Assembly (NCBI RefSeq): GCF_036417845.1
Contig: NC_089981.1
Span: forward strand, 26,556,001 to 26,620,000
DNA from: Apteryx mantelli
Lineage: Eukaryota > Chordata > Aves > Apterygiformes > Apterygidae
Direction of reading: 5' to 3'
DNA: 64,000 nt
Positions 48,901 through 61,822 of this stretch are shown here, in pieces. Both the position numbers and the translations under genes were made by a program. The notes beneath the pieces were generated by a model. That model made no database searches and had not been told where the DNA came from. It was given only the letters and a program-made list of their open reading frames with translations. Each line of letters begins with the position of its first letter. The stretch's first letter is position 1.

Positions 48901-51900
48901 TCTGTTTCCCAGATCATACAGAAAGTCCTTCTTTTTGCATGCAACTATTTGATGTTTTTTAAATCTGGATAATGTAGAGTTGTGCATGATATTCTTGATA
49001 AAGTGTTGCTGAAACTCTTACAGGTAAAGACTGCTTAAAATACTTCCTTGTCTCTTCAGGAAATACCTGTCCTAATGTATCCTGCCATTAAACTTTGTCT
49101 CTTTCACTGCTGTGTTACAATGGTGGCTAATGCTAGAGTTCCTCCAGCTTACTGATCAGTTTACTGTCAGACACGCATTATGCATTTTCCTCTGTATTTA
49201 CTTACTTTCAGTTGTTAGGTCATGCCTTGGACCTCATTTTGAATGTTATTTTCCTTGCTATTTAAATCTGCAAAGTTTTTTCTTGCAGCTGTTTGATGAA
49301 TTATGGTCATACATAAAGAAACCTTTTGTCTGACACTTGAAGAAAATTTCTTCATGCTATATTTATTACACTGCTATATCTCTATAAAAGTAGTATTTTC
49401 TGTAACAGCGGGAAATTTTCATTACAACACTAGCGGAAAACAAAATTACTAGTTTGGGAGTGAGACTTTGGCTTGCCAAATACACCTTGGTGTGTGTGGG
49501 AGGTTTGTTTGTTTGTTTTAATTGAAAGGACAGGCTGTCATGCAGTTCCTCTTACTTTTTATCAGTTGATTTTAAGCTCTTCAGTCACAATATGGCCATG
49601 AATATTTCATTATGTATTTGAAGAAGCTCCTTGCTGAAAATGGTAGAAGTCATGGTTTCTAATTACATCTGAGTAATTCTTTCACATAAATCCATTGACC
49701 TCATCCTGTTTCTTGAATTCAGCTCACATTGCTTAAAGGAACAAAAGTCTGTAAATTAACACAGGACTCTTATTATTATGTTGTCACTATGATATAATAC
49801 AATACACACAAATATACCTAACAGTGGCAAACTCTTGGTTTTAGGCTGCTCTCTTTAAACCCACTAACTTTGGTTCTTGATGAAGAACTTGGCTTTTTCC
49901 TTTGTTTGATCTGTTCTATTTTTTGCTACTGGTAATGAGGCCATCCTCTTCTGAAACCTAGCTGTTCCCAATTGTTGTGCATTTGAAAAATGCCATTAGC
50001 AGTGGAAATGTGGTAAAGCTCTGCTTCTGCCTTGGCCAGAATAGGTGTTCTGTAAGGGTATGTGGGGAGTAAGATGTGGGGAGAGGTTTCTGGAGAAATA
50101 ATAATTCTGGTGGAAACCATAAATGTCAAGGAGATGGGCTTTGCTTATAAAGCTACTGTTCCCTTGATGTGGTAAATGTCTCTTTACTGTGCATAAGTAT
50201 ATTGCTTAGAAATGAAGATGCTGCTGGCTTGTTTTAATCTTATTGTTAACCCTCAAATTAAGGTAGGGTCATTTTTTTCACTTGGTGTAATCTGACTTTG
50301 TTTTGAGAAAATGGATGGTAACCACCTTCCTTACCATAGTGTAGACAGAATTGCCAAGACACGAAAAAAATGGTTAAGGAAATACCAAAATACTTTCACT
50401 ACTGCTTTTGGCTGTTAAATTTTTGGGCAAGCACATTTGTTTACTCTGTCCAGGAATGCCAAGTCATACAAGCTGTAATATTCCAAAATGTACTGCACGT
50501 TAAACTTCTAGAACTAAAATGTTCAATCTGCACTTAAAAGGGTAAAATTTTTCCCCTGTGTTTCTTCCAGCCTCTATTTTATCCAAAACAGACTTTCTTT
50601 CCCCTTTCCTTCCTGAATGTCTGATCTTTCAGTCTTTATCAAATGTCTAGAAATAGGGTGAGTGGCAATTTATCTTCAGTTTGACAGAGTCACAAGATTA
50701 CTTCTTTAAACAGTGGGTAACTAATCAGAGATGACGTAAAACTGCAAACTGATAGGCTTTTTAGGCATATTTAGGCATGACGAGGCTAGTCAGTAAAGTG
50801 AATATGAAGTAAAGAAAGATGTGTTTCCAATGTTTAAACTTTGCATAGGTGTTCTCAAAGAGAAACAAGTGGGGGCTTAGTGCACTTAATGGCTGCAGAT
50901 GTATACAAGGCTCTTGCTGGAACTGAGCAGAAGCAAGAGATGGTACCACTCTGGTTTTTGTCATTCGTTCTTCCTTGTCTGTCTTGTCCCCTCCGAGATT
51001 TACTGTCGCCTTGGATCAGCCAGCAAAACTGCATATATAGTCTCTTCCTAACCCAGTCTGTCAGTGATGTGGGTTACCTTATACTCTGTCATATGATTTT
51101 TTTCAAAAATAAGGGTTGTTTTGATCCAACTGGATTAAGGAACAGCTACACGTATGTTTACGGTGGCTGCTCTGAAGGGGACAGTGAATGACATCTCTAA
51201 GTGTGAGATGATGAGCTGGAGGTAGTAGCCTCAGCAACACCTCCCCTACAGCCAGTACAGTAAGTCGGAGAAGTTTGAATTGCTCTAGTAATAACCTTTA
51301 AACCAAAGTTATGTGAATGTCTTTCCAAGCATGTATTTTTTAATCTCAAACCTGTTCTTAATCAGCACAGACTAAATTAATATAGGTATTATATTGTAAA
51401 TATATATATAGAGAGATGTTTTATAAATTGAAATTTAAGCTTGTTTAATATCATACCTTATAAAATCATACCACTGGCTATAAATATTTGTCACTTTATA
51501 CTGTGGAAGATCAGTGAATAAGACTTTCAGAATCCTTACAGTTATTTATTCTGGCAGTTCTTAAATTACTCTTACTTCTAAGAAAATCACTGAGTATTTG
51601 CAGTCATAGTATTGTCCTTTCATAATGCAGAATGATTAAAAACAAAAATTCATGGGAAATTGTTCATCTGAATTTCATAGCTCTTGTGTGAGGCCTCAAC
51701 TGATGTGACTCATGCAAACATTGATTCTGCAGTTGTCATTGACTTTTCAAAATAGATCTTTTAAGCAAGACAAAATCTATGGTGTAGATGCATAAAATTA
51801 TACATCACATGTCTAAATATTCTTTAGTGTGGTACCTCATATTTCTTGATAAACTGTATGTGTGAAGTAGTGTAATGTTCCCAAGGAATCCTGGGGACCA

Positions 51901-52329
51901 AATACGAAGACTGTAAAGCGGTATAGAAATGGTAATGTGGGTGTGGGGGGGAATTTACAAGTAATGAATTTTTTTTCCAGAGCAGTTAGATCTCACTATT
52001 TGGTATAAGACTGTATGTGGTCATTTAGTACTTTGTCAGAATGGTTTATGCTGCCATCAAGAGGAAATTGTATTGCAAGTAGTTGCTTCTACACAGAGGT
52101 ACTCATTTTATTATTTAAACAATTTTAAATTAAGACTGGTGAAGCTACATTTAAATTTTTTTGAATGTGCCTACAGAATTAACGGCATATTTTGGATAAA
52201 AAAATCTTTAAAAATCTTTAAAAATGTTTCTTTAAAAAGCATAAGCATTTGGAAAATAAAGGTGATGTGTTAAATGTGAGTTCTTACTGGTCTGCGTAGG
52301 TCTGGTGTTTAGGTTTCTGGGTTTTGTGT

Positions 52330-52357
52330 TGTTTTTGTTTTGTTTTGTTTTGTTTTT
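52330..52357. repeat. (TTTTG)n microsatellite
   Basis: About five units of a TTTTG/TTTTTG pentamer. Confidence 0.85.
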
Positions 52358-52825
52358 AAGAAACTCAGTGAAGCCTGCAATATACTTCTGACATTTTGAA
52401 GAAAAAAGCCTGAGATGCCTTCTGTAACTTTCTGGATCCTAATAATTCTGTTTCTACCCTACTATGCAAAAGGAAAAAACCTTCTAGAAAGAAACCTCAT
52501 TGGTGATGTGAAGTTTATGTTGCATCTTTAGGCTGAACACAGCCTTGGAAACTTCTGTAGTGGAATTACAGTGCTCTTTCTTTATTTCAGGTGACAAAAT
52601 TAATCTGTTGGAACAGAAGTAAACTGAGAATGACTTTTTAGGATTTATTTCACAAAGTCAAATACAAAAAGAAATCAGAATTTAAAATATTATGTACAGT
52701 TTTAAAGACTAATAGTTCCCACACTGTCTGGTATTCCATCTGTAATTTCTTTATCGTACCAATCATGTCATGCATGAGGGGAGATGTTTTCTTGGTCTAC
52801 AGAAGTCCATCAGAGTTTTAGTGGG

Positions 52826-52841
52826 GTGTGTGTGTGTGTGT
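52826..52841. repeat. (TG)8 microsatellite
   Basis: Eight TG dinucleotides in a row, without interruption. Confidence 0.85.
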
Positions 52842-55800
52842 CCTTAAATACTTCTAGAGCCATTATAATTTTAGTTTGAACTTCCTACAAAATCATTCTG
52901 TCTCCACCAAAAGCTTAAACCTTATGAAAGGTTTGCTGAGGTTTTGCTGCAGTTTATTCTGTAGCTGTGTGTTTAACCGGCTGCTTATTACATCGCACAG
53001 GGCACTACTTTTTTTCCCCCCCCCTCTGAGTTTTTCCTTTTTTATTACAAATAAGGTGGGTTTGTTTTGATGCTTTTTATTTCATTATATTCACCATTCT
53101 ATAAATATCTCTCAATTACATTTTCCTTTTAAAACTATCCTAGTCTTCCTAGTGTTATTTTAAAAAGATAGAAGCACCTCCCAAATCTATTCCAGCTTTT
53201 CTCTAGGCAGAAAAGGCTTTCGAGATACTGATGCTTCCTTGGGTTCGTTTCTTTTTGTCTATTTCCCTCTAGGTGACATAACCAAGCAGGGAAACGGATC
53301 CGCACATAATCGCATACGTGCGCTTTATTGTTCCTGTTCCGTTCTCTTTAAGGACACTGGCAACACAGATCCCATAGAAGTGAAACTTCAACTATTAAGT
53401 TATATTGTAGCCCTTTGGAAATTTGAAAGCTGTATCAGCTTTTATGCTTAACTCTTTTTTCATCATTTCAGTGTAAAGGCTATTCTGTTCCCCTACTTCC
53501 CCCCTGCCCTTTTTGTAAGGGAGAAAGCCATTTAGCTGTAATAGAGTAACTTTGAAGTAAGTTTGAGGTCTTTAACTTGTTGAAGTTAAATGCTGGGGGA
53601 AAAGAAAGTTAATTTGTCTGAGGTGGAGGTGGTCATGTTTCATGTGAGTTTTGTAGTATGTTTATCAACTGTTCTCCTTTAGAAATTAAAAGTAGCTTGC
53701 AAAAAAGTTGTGTATTTCTTAGTAATGAAATGATTTAGACTTTCAAACAATGGTAAAGAAATTAAACTTATGATTTTCCACAGGGCCAAAATAAAACTTA
53801 AACAGGTTGAGAAGAAATGTTTCCATAGGCATGTCCAGGATTTCTTACACTCTTGTATTAAAAACAAAAAAACCAAAACCCTGGCATTTGCAAATGCCTG
53901 AATGTGATGGGCAAATTATATGTTATAGATGGTTCCCAAATTCTAAAGGTGTTGGGGCAGAAGCAGCAGCCAAAGTACCTTGGAGATCACAAGAGAGCAG
54001 AAGAAGAGAGTAAGTCACCAGGATGGTGAAGTCGTGACAGGGACAATTGGAAGAGGCTAGGAAGAGGAGTGGTTGCTTGACTATGCAAAATAATTGAATA
54101 TGGCGATCTAAGAAACAATATTAAGCAGATGTATTCATCAAAATTCCTATAGGCAGCAGAAGTCCTTAGGGCCAAAGGTTGTAAGAGTTGATATTACTGA
54201 TGGCTCAATTTAGGTTTGATTCTGAAAAATGGAAGGATGGGAAGGTGGGATTTCATCAATTGTAGTGGCAGCACTGCAAAACGGAATTCATCCTTTTCTG
54301 CCCCTTCTAGTTTGTGGGAATGGATGATGTGGGAAGTGGTGTAAGGTTTTTGCTTTTGCATATAGTAAAAGTTTGTCAGCACTGTGCAGCTGAAATACTA
54401 CAGTTTTTTCCTGATGTTGCTGTAAGCCTTCTATCTGCTTGTTCCTGTTTTTAGTGTCTGGGACGTGTTTGGTGAAGTAACATCATATACATATTATTTA
54501 AAAGCAAAAGTAAGTTTGACGACTATTTCATATTATGATTCCCAGCCTAAAATAATTTGTAGTAAGCAGAGGTCCTTTTTTTTTTTTTTTAATAAACTTT
54601 ATGAGCACCTGCAATTAACTGTGAAGTAAAGGAGTTGTGAAGAGCATTTCAACGAGAGTAAAGCCGGAGTAGTGAGTTCATGATAAATAACCTCCTCCTT
54701 CCAAATACAGAGAGAATTTTAGTGGTGTGGTTGTAAATGATTTGTTTTCACAAAGGCTTCTCTGTATATCTACAGTATAGCAGAATCCGTATAAAATACA
54801 TCATCTATGCTTTGATAGAAATGGTTTGAGAGAATATTCTGAGTTCCTCAAAGAATATTGGTTTCATTATATGTAATATAAAATGAACAACTTTTTTTTT
54901 AAAAGAGAAAATAAGGCAAACACTTTTCTTGTATCTAGATATATTGGGAAGAGCTTGAAGGCAAATTAATAGAAACGGTGTGAACTACTTTATCTAACAT
55001 TTTATGTTAATTGATTATTTTAACATGGGCTGTTATTAAGACAAAGTAACAATAACTTACCAAGAGCAGCTCTAGTGTGAGTTTTTTGATTGTTTTTTGT
55101 GTTCATTTTACAGAAAAGTCTTAAACATATTTAAGTGAATGGAAGATAAATCATTTTGTGATAAGGAATAAAAATTGATTGTTTTTTTAAGGGCCTGACT
55201 TAAAACAGTTTTAAAATAAAGTATAGTAATTCCTGATAATTTGGTTACTTTAAAGTAGGAATCAGGCCTCTCAATAAATTTAATACCTCACAAAACTGAA
55301 GAGATTTTTGCTTCATGCTTCTGCAGAGAAATCTACAGATTTAGTCTACCCTTTTCAAAAGTGTTCTAGTTCTATAAGAACATCCATTGAAATCAGGCTT
55401 GCAATAGCTGTTTCGGCATTGGTTAGTCATTAATCTGGAGAGTGATATTTTCTTGAAAGATGATACTTTATTTGGCTTCATATAACAAGATGATTAACTT
55501 GTTCTAGATGGGAGGGATTCCAGAAAATGATTGTCTGCGAATGTAATTATGCAAAGCTTCTGTCTCAGCTGTGAAAGTTGTGTGGCCAAGGAATAACGTG
55601 GAGAATTAACTAAAATAATTTAACTCCATTAAAATGTCAATTCCCTGTTTTTAGGAATAATCTGGGAAGTAATACCATAATTATAAACAGTTTCTTTGGC
55701 ATTTGATATTTATATTGCCTTTATCTTGAATGAACACAGGAACAAATGGTAGTGTTAAATGGATGTGGTCATGCTAGGGCATCTCCAGGAGCAAGCAGTT

Positions 55801-56003
55801 TTAAAATCGGTGTAAAATCCACCAACATCAAATGTTCGAACTTGCATCGGTTACATAAAACAAGCTAAGTATGTTTTGTTTCTCTTAAGCCAGTCTGAAC
55901 AATCTAAATTGTTTTAGAAACCAGTTTTAGTTCTTTTTCCATGTGTAGATGACCTGTTGGGTAGAAATAATGATGATGGTGTCATAGGTGGTGTTCTGCT
56001 CTA

Positions 56004-56055
56004 ATCTTCTTCCCTCCCCTTTCTTTCCTCTTCCCTCCCCTTTCTTACCTCCCCT
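56004..56055. repeat. Polypyrimidine tract with 21-bp duplication
   Basis: The unit CTTCCCTCCCCTTTCTT occurs at 56009-56025 and again at 56030-56046, within about 50 bases that are nearly all C or T. Confidence 0.8.
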
Positions 56056-59000
56056 AGGCAGAAAGAGAGGAGTGGAGGCGTTAATTTTTTTTCATCAAAT
56101 AGGGAGAGGGGAAGCTTGGTCCTTTTAATGACTGTGCTTCACTTTTGAATGCTTATCAATGCTTCAGGCTTAGTCATGAGAATGGTTAATGACTGACTGA
56201 AGCTGATGGTCCATAAACACTGCTATGAAAAAGCATTATCATAGGTATGTATTGTTTAGTCCTTGCAAGGAGATTGTAATGGTTCGTTTCAAACCCTCTG
56301 TTTTCCTGTGTTTTATGTACTAAGTGCCTGAGATAACGTAAGAATTTTGTAGTGATCTCTTACCGATCTTTTTGAGTTTTCCATCCTGTAACTTTAAATG
56401 TGCAGTGTTTATTTAGTGCCATGTTTTTCAAAGTTCATTTTGTGATTACAATACCTGCCTGGAAGTTGAGGGCTGTTATCTGAAATAATTAGGGCAGTTT
56501 GTGTTGGATGTTCCCGGCACATACTGTTAACCCTGTGTGTGTCTTGCAGTACTTGCCTTCCGTGTTTGGGAAAGATACTGACGGGAGAAGGGTAGGGTTG
56601 TTTCTTGCTCATTGCAGACTTTGCCTTCAAAATGATGATTGATTCTTGTCAAACAGAATAAATATTTTCATTATTTTAAAAGTGCTTAAGTAGGTTTTAT
56701 TAAGAGTGATGAAGAGAGTGAAAGTATTTCTGATGCCTTCTGAAGTAATTAGACAGCTTTAGCAAACAGAAGCTCAGTTACAAAGTTCAGTGAAAACATG
56801 CCTTATCTTGGAATATATCTAGTTACTTCTTACAGTGACTAAGTTGTATTGTTTTCCAGGTTTGAGCCTACATCCTTTACATTTTTATCTTTGTCATTCT
56901 CAGGAGCAGAAATAATAGCTTTTTACTTTTTGGCAGAGAACCTAAGGTTACTCAGTTGTTGTAAACATGGTTCATTTCACAGGATTTGAAAGATGAATCA
57001 AAATATAATTAATGACTTTTATTTGTGTGTACATGTGTGTTAAGGGAGGTCCTGGTCCTGTTGTGTGTTTTCTTGTTTTGCTTTGTTTAGTAATGCTTCC
57101 CATGTCCTTGGAAAGCATGTAGCCCCTCTTCCCTTGTACACTGACATCCCTAGTACTGTTAGATGTTTAATTTTTTTGGTTTCTATAAATCTATGTTCTT
57201 TTAGAATTCTATGTAGCCCGTTTATTTCTTAAATGTGACTGTGATTAGCTATTGTATATTGCATTATTTCATAGTTAAGTTATTTTCTTCCATTTCTAGA
57301 GTGTGTATTATAATGGAAATCAAATGAGCATAACAGTTTAAGGATTTGTGAGCATTATTTTTTTTCTGAGATTAAAATGACATGACAAAGAATATATTAA
57401 ATAAATAAAATTAGTTCTTATACCAAAAAAGAATGAAGAGTTAAACAGTTGATAGTTGAAACAGAAGAGTATGAAATATTTAAATTTCAGAGAATAGGTT
57501 AGATTTAACTCTAGTTTTGTTTGTAGTACTGAATTGCCATTTACTGGCATATGGATTGACCTACCAAATGAAAATGTTTTGCTATGTAAATTAAAATTTT
57601 TAAGTGCAGTGAACAAATATAAGTATAATGAATAGTGCCATCTGTCTACTTAAACAAGTGAAATGTTTTTTCAGGGAGACTGAGATGACAAAAGCTTGTT
57701 TAAAACTATGTATACAACCTTCCTGTCTTACAAGCAAAAAACACCCACCCTGCTTTTAGAAGTCCAGGTGCGCCTGTGGGGACAAATCAGTAGAATTCGC
57801 TAGACTTAATACAACAACTGATAGATGAGTTTGGTCTGTTTCTTTTTAATGTTCAGATTATAGCAAATTGTTGTAAACAAAGAAATAACCTTTAACTGAT
57901 TTAAAAAATCAAGTTCTCAATTTTGTGTGTAATTCTGGGGATCAGTTTGTTGCCTTTCATTTGTCTGAGCTTTATTTTCTTTCTTTTTTTTCATCCTCAT
58001 AATGACCTTCAGCTGGTTTGAATATGCTGAAGTCAAATAGTGGCAATACTAAAAATATTTTATCAAGAATATTTCAGATTACTTGTAACAATGATATTAA
58101 CTGAATGCATGCCAGCTCTAGTTTAGAAGCCTTAATTAGGAAAGCTTGTTTTGGAAGTGTTTTCCTTTATCATCCTGTCTTCAGCGGTTTGTACACCCTA
58201 CAGTTTCTTTTGCCTCTTTTTTGTTTGAGGCACATTGAATTACACGCATTACGAACTTTGAAATGACCGAGTTTCATTTTTGTTAAATTGTAAAACTTTT
58301 CTATAATCTGGTATGTGATTTGCACAATTTACGAGGCATTATTTACAGTTTATTAGTAGCAATTTTGGATAAGTAGCTTTTATCAGGGCCCTTAACATAA
58401 AGTACTTACCTTTAGGGTGAAAAAAGACACCATGGTAACTTTCTTGCATAGAAAACTTTGTTTTATCCTGAAGATCAAAAACAGACTCAGCCTTCCTTAT
58501 TTGCAAGCCTGTGAGATGTACGTTATATATTGTGGAGCCCTCATGCAGGGGCAGCAAACTGAAGTTTGGATGCCATTAAGTAGGCATCTGTTTAGTCTAT
58601 TAATATGAGCGTGTCTGTAGCAAAGACAGACTTGTACTTTCTGGTAGCTCAAGTGAATTAAGATTTATTTGGGGTATGATAGAGAGGAACCCAGAGCTGT
58701 CTTCTAAATTCTAAGTAATTTTTAAAAACCGTTATAGTATCAGCATTCCAAAAGCCAGTGGCTTCTATATATATTTGTAAATGACTATTCTTATTTAATC
58801 ACTTTAGTCCAATTTCCATTCATCACAGTGAAATACTGTATCTCCTGTTAGTTTTTATCAAAAGTTTATTCCTTTAAAGCTTATTGGGCTGACTTAGCTT
58901 TTTAATTCAATCATTTTGTTTAGTTTTCTGTTTGATGTTCACATGTCATCTAGCATCAAATACATCTTTCTATGCAGTATAATTTTTTAAGTAGGATGGA

Positions 59001-61796
59001 CTAGCTTAATCCCATTTCAGGGCCTGCATATTTATTATATAGTAATGTCATGCCTTGACAAATGCAAAAATAACACTTCTAAAATAGTTTATGTAAGTTA
59101 TTTCAAATTTAAGACTATAAAATTATTTCATACAGTGAGATAATGTAATTTGATTCTGTAATCTGCTTTGAACTGAAATGTGGCACAGCTACTGATTTCA
59201 CAGTAGACAAGATTTGCGCTCTTATGTTTAGAGGTGCAGTGCACAGAAAAGAGAATTGTCACTCAAATGGTGTTTGGAAGATGGACAGTAGCTGGTATAT
59301 GCCATAAAAATCTGTGCTCTCTGGGGCTGTTTGGAGAGGTATTGTACAGATGGATCAATTTTGAAATTCTGCCAGGAACTAGGTGGGATTCTGGTTAGTT
59401 TGGGGCTTGTTTGTTTTGTTTTGGAATTCCCTGCTCTTTCTGGCCAGAAATGCTGCTGGCAGACTTGCAGCTCTGGTGGTCCTGGTTTTCAAGCACATGA
59501 AGTCTGTAGCCTTTCTCCACCGGACTGGTATACTAGCCCCAAACTTCCTTGGTGCATTGTGGGTGGCAGTCCCACGGCTTTGTGTATGCTGCAGTGCTGG
59601 GGAAAGAGGTGTTTAGTCCTTAGCCACCTGCTTCCAAAGCCAGCGTGAGTGAACTGCCAGACTGAACAGATTCGTGTGATGTAACATGGTGTCACAGCCG
59701 ATGCTGCGGCCTGTGAAGCTCTTACTTTCCAGCAAGAGGTTTCTCTCTCTTAGTTTGCTGGCAGATGACTGATTGCTGGCAATGAGTAATGACTACGAGT
59801 GTGGCCAGAAAATATTTACTCTGTGTCCTGGGCAAGGGTCATGGGGATGATACAGAAGCAACATGGTGATAGAGTTTCTCATTTTCCGCTTGCATTGGGA
59901 ATGAGAGCATCAACCCAAAGTTTAAGTAATCCCTGGCAGGTTAGAGTTCAAAGATGTACAATACAGACTGTCCATGTGCAAAGTTCATCTGCCTCAGCAG
60001 GTACCGAATAACCAGTATGTGCGTACCTCTGACTGTTGATAGCATGGCAGTTGAATTCTGGAAGTTAGTATCTTCCAGCTGCAGGTTAGTTGTGGCTGAT
60101 TGGTTCAGCTGGAGTTGCTGTTGGAAAGATTGGCAAAGTCGTAAGGAGGGTTTTTACCCCTTCCTATCTATGTCACTGTCAGTGGCTTTGCCTCTGTGAA
60201 GTTTTATGACTTGCACCAGCTTAATTTATAGCTTGGGTATTCCTCTTCTGCCCCAGCAGACATCCTGATGCTTTGTGTTGGCAAATGGGATTTTTCTCAC
60301 TCATTCTGCAAACTGTTGTGGATTAATTTATCCAGCCATAGGACAGAACGGCCAGGCTGAGAACAGTACCTGGCTGTTCAGCAACTTGTGATTGTAGGTT
60401 TGCAGACAGAAGGATTCACTGTTGCAGTACAACAGGATAGGGTTCTCTCTCTGATTGGCGGGATGCCGGCCTTGTTCAGTTGCTCATGAAGCTTTAATCT
60501 TTGGCCACCATTAACCGTTTGCCTGAATGCTTGCTGAAGAAGCATGCATTGGTTTTCTGAAAAACAGGTCAAGATTGCTGTTTTTTTAACTTCAGTTCTA
60601 GTTTACTATCATGCAATATTTTTGAAAGCCATTGAGAATTCATGGCTGACAGTTAAAACATCCGGTGGTGAAAAATACCCAAAATATGGAATAAGTGAAA
60701 TAATTCTGTCAAATAAAATTATTTGGCCTTTATGGCACAAGGCTCTTTAAATGACTTATTTTGGCCTATGAGCTTAGTTTTTCACTCCCAGTTTCTTAGT
60801 TGCCCATCCAGCCTTCTACATTCAGAATAAACAAGTTAGCAGAAAATAAATGTTGTAACTGAAAACAGAAATTGAGTTTTGTTTTTCATTAAAAAAATCT
60901 TCAAAGGTATTATGTGCCAGGAATGGGGAAACAGCATAAAACTCACCACTGCTCAAGAGCTGTGTGGGTGATGATTCTTTTTGGACATAAGAGCCTCTGT
61001 TTTGGCTCATCACTGATCCAGGTTTTACATACGGCCACGTGCCACCTTTTGCTTTGAGGTACAGTGGTAAACGGTGTTGTTCTAGTAACCTTGAACAGAG
61101 GACCTACTTCACCCTAAAGTGCCCTTTTTCGAATGGAGCAGAATTGCTGCTGGAGCATACCTCCACGCAGCCCTCCAGGGCCCTTCTTTGTTGGTCACTG
61201 TAATGCTGGGAGATTGACAGACTGGATGGAGTAGGGTGCTAAAACCTGGTGTCTGTAAGTCCCATGGGACATTATGATAGAGGGATGATGGCAATATTAA
61301 TGTCTTGAGCATCCAGAGGAGAGTGGAAGGAATGAAACCTCAAGCTGCCTATAAAAACGGGGAGTGGCAAGATCCAGGAAGAGTGGAAGAGTGGCGAGGG
61401 GGAGAGGAGTGTCCTCTCCAGTTTGGGCACAAAGGCCAAGAAGATGGCCTTTCAAATACTAATCAGCACGCACAGCCAAGTAGAGCAGGCACGGGATCTT
61501 AAGTATAATGCTTGCCAGGAACTGTGATTTTTGACTTGATGTAGAATTAGAACTTGTCAGATTTATAGGGTCTGTGTAGACAGCACCATAACTGCATTTA
61601 GCAGTAATGACTTTTGGATAATGCAGTTTAGTGTGTCTTGCAAGTCAGGGCTCTGTTGTTGGTTTTTTGGGCATCTTTACAGCCTGTCTAGTGGTAAAGT
61701 AGCTACAGGAAGTCTTAAGTTTGAGCTGAAAACATCTAATTTTGTTTAGATGAGAATTTAATAATTTGATAACTTTTTGTTCTAGATTGAAAAAAA

Positions 61797-61822
61797 AATT
61801 AAAAAACTATTATTTTTTAATT
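61797..61822. repeat. A/T inverted repeat
   Basis: AATTAAAAAA (61797-61806) and its perfect reverse complement TTTTTTAATT (61813-61822) flank a 6-base loop. Confidence 0.75.

Larger units (their letters stand above)
44701..55990. other. Intron 3 interior, mostly featureless
   Basis: AT-rich intronic sequence. It includes a 16-bp-period repeat at 44969-44999, A/T simple repeats at 45.83-45.94 kb, T-rich tracts near 48.36 and 54.58 kb, a (TTTTG)n run at 52.33 kb and a (TG)8 run at 52.83 kb. No exon, RNA gene or LINE fragment is recognised. Confidence 0.5.

Noticed and set aside
50841-51191. 116-codon plus-strand frame with a membrane-like segment
   Set aside because: The hydrophobic run is short and T-rich codon use explains it. 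No homologue is recognised.
53260-53340. Possible exon after a 'ccctctag' acceptor with a local CpG cluster
   Set aside because: The sequence does not continue the second WW domain in the required phase, and no donor with a conserved coding segment follows.
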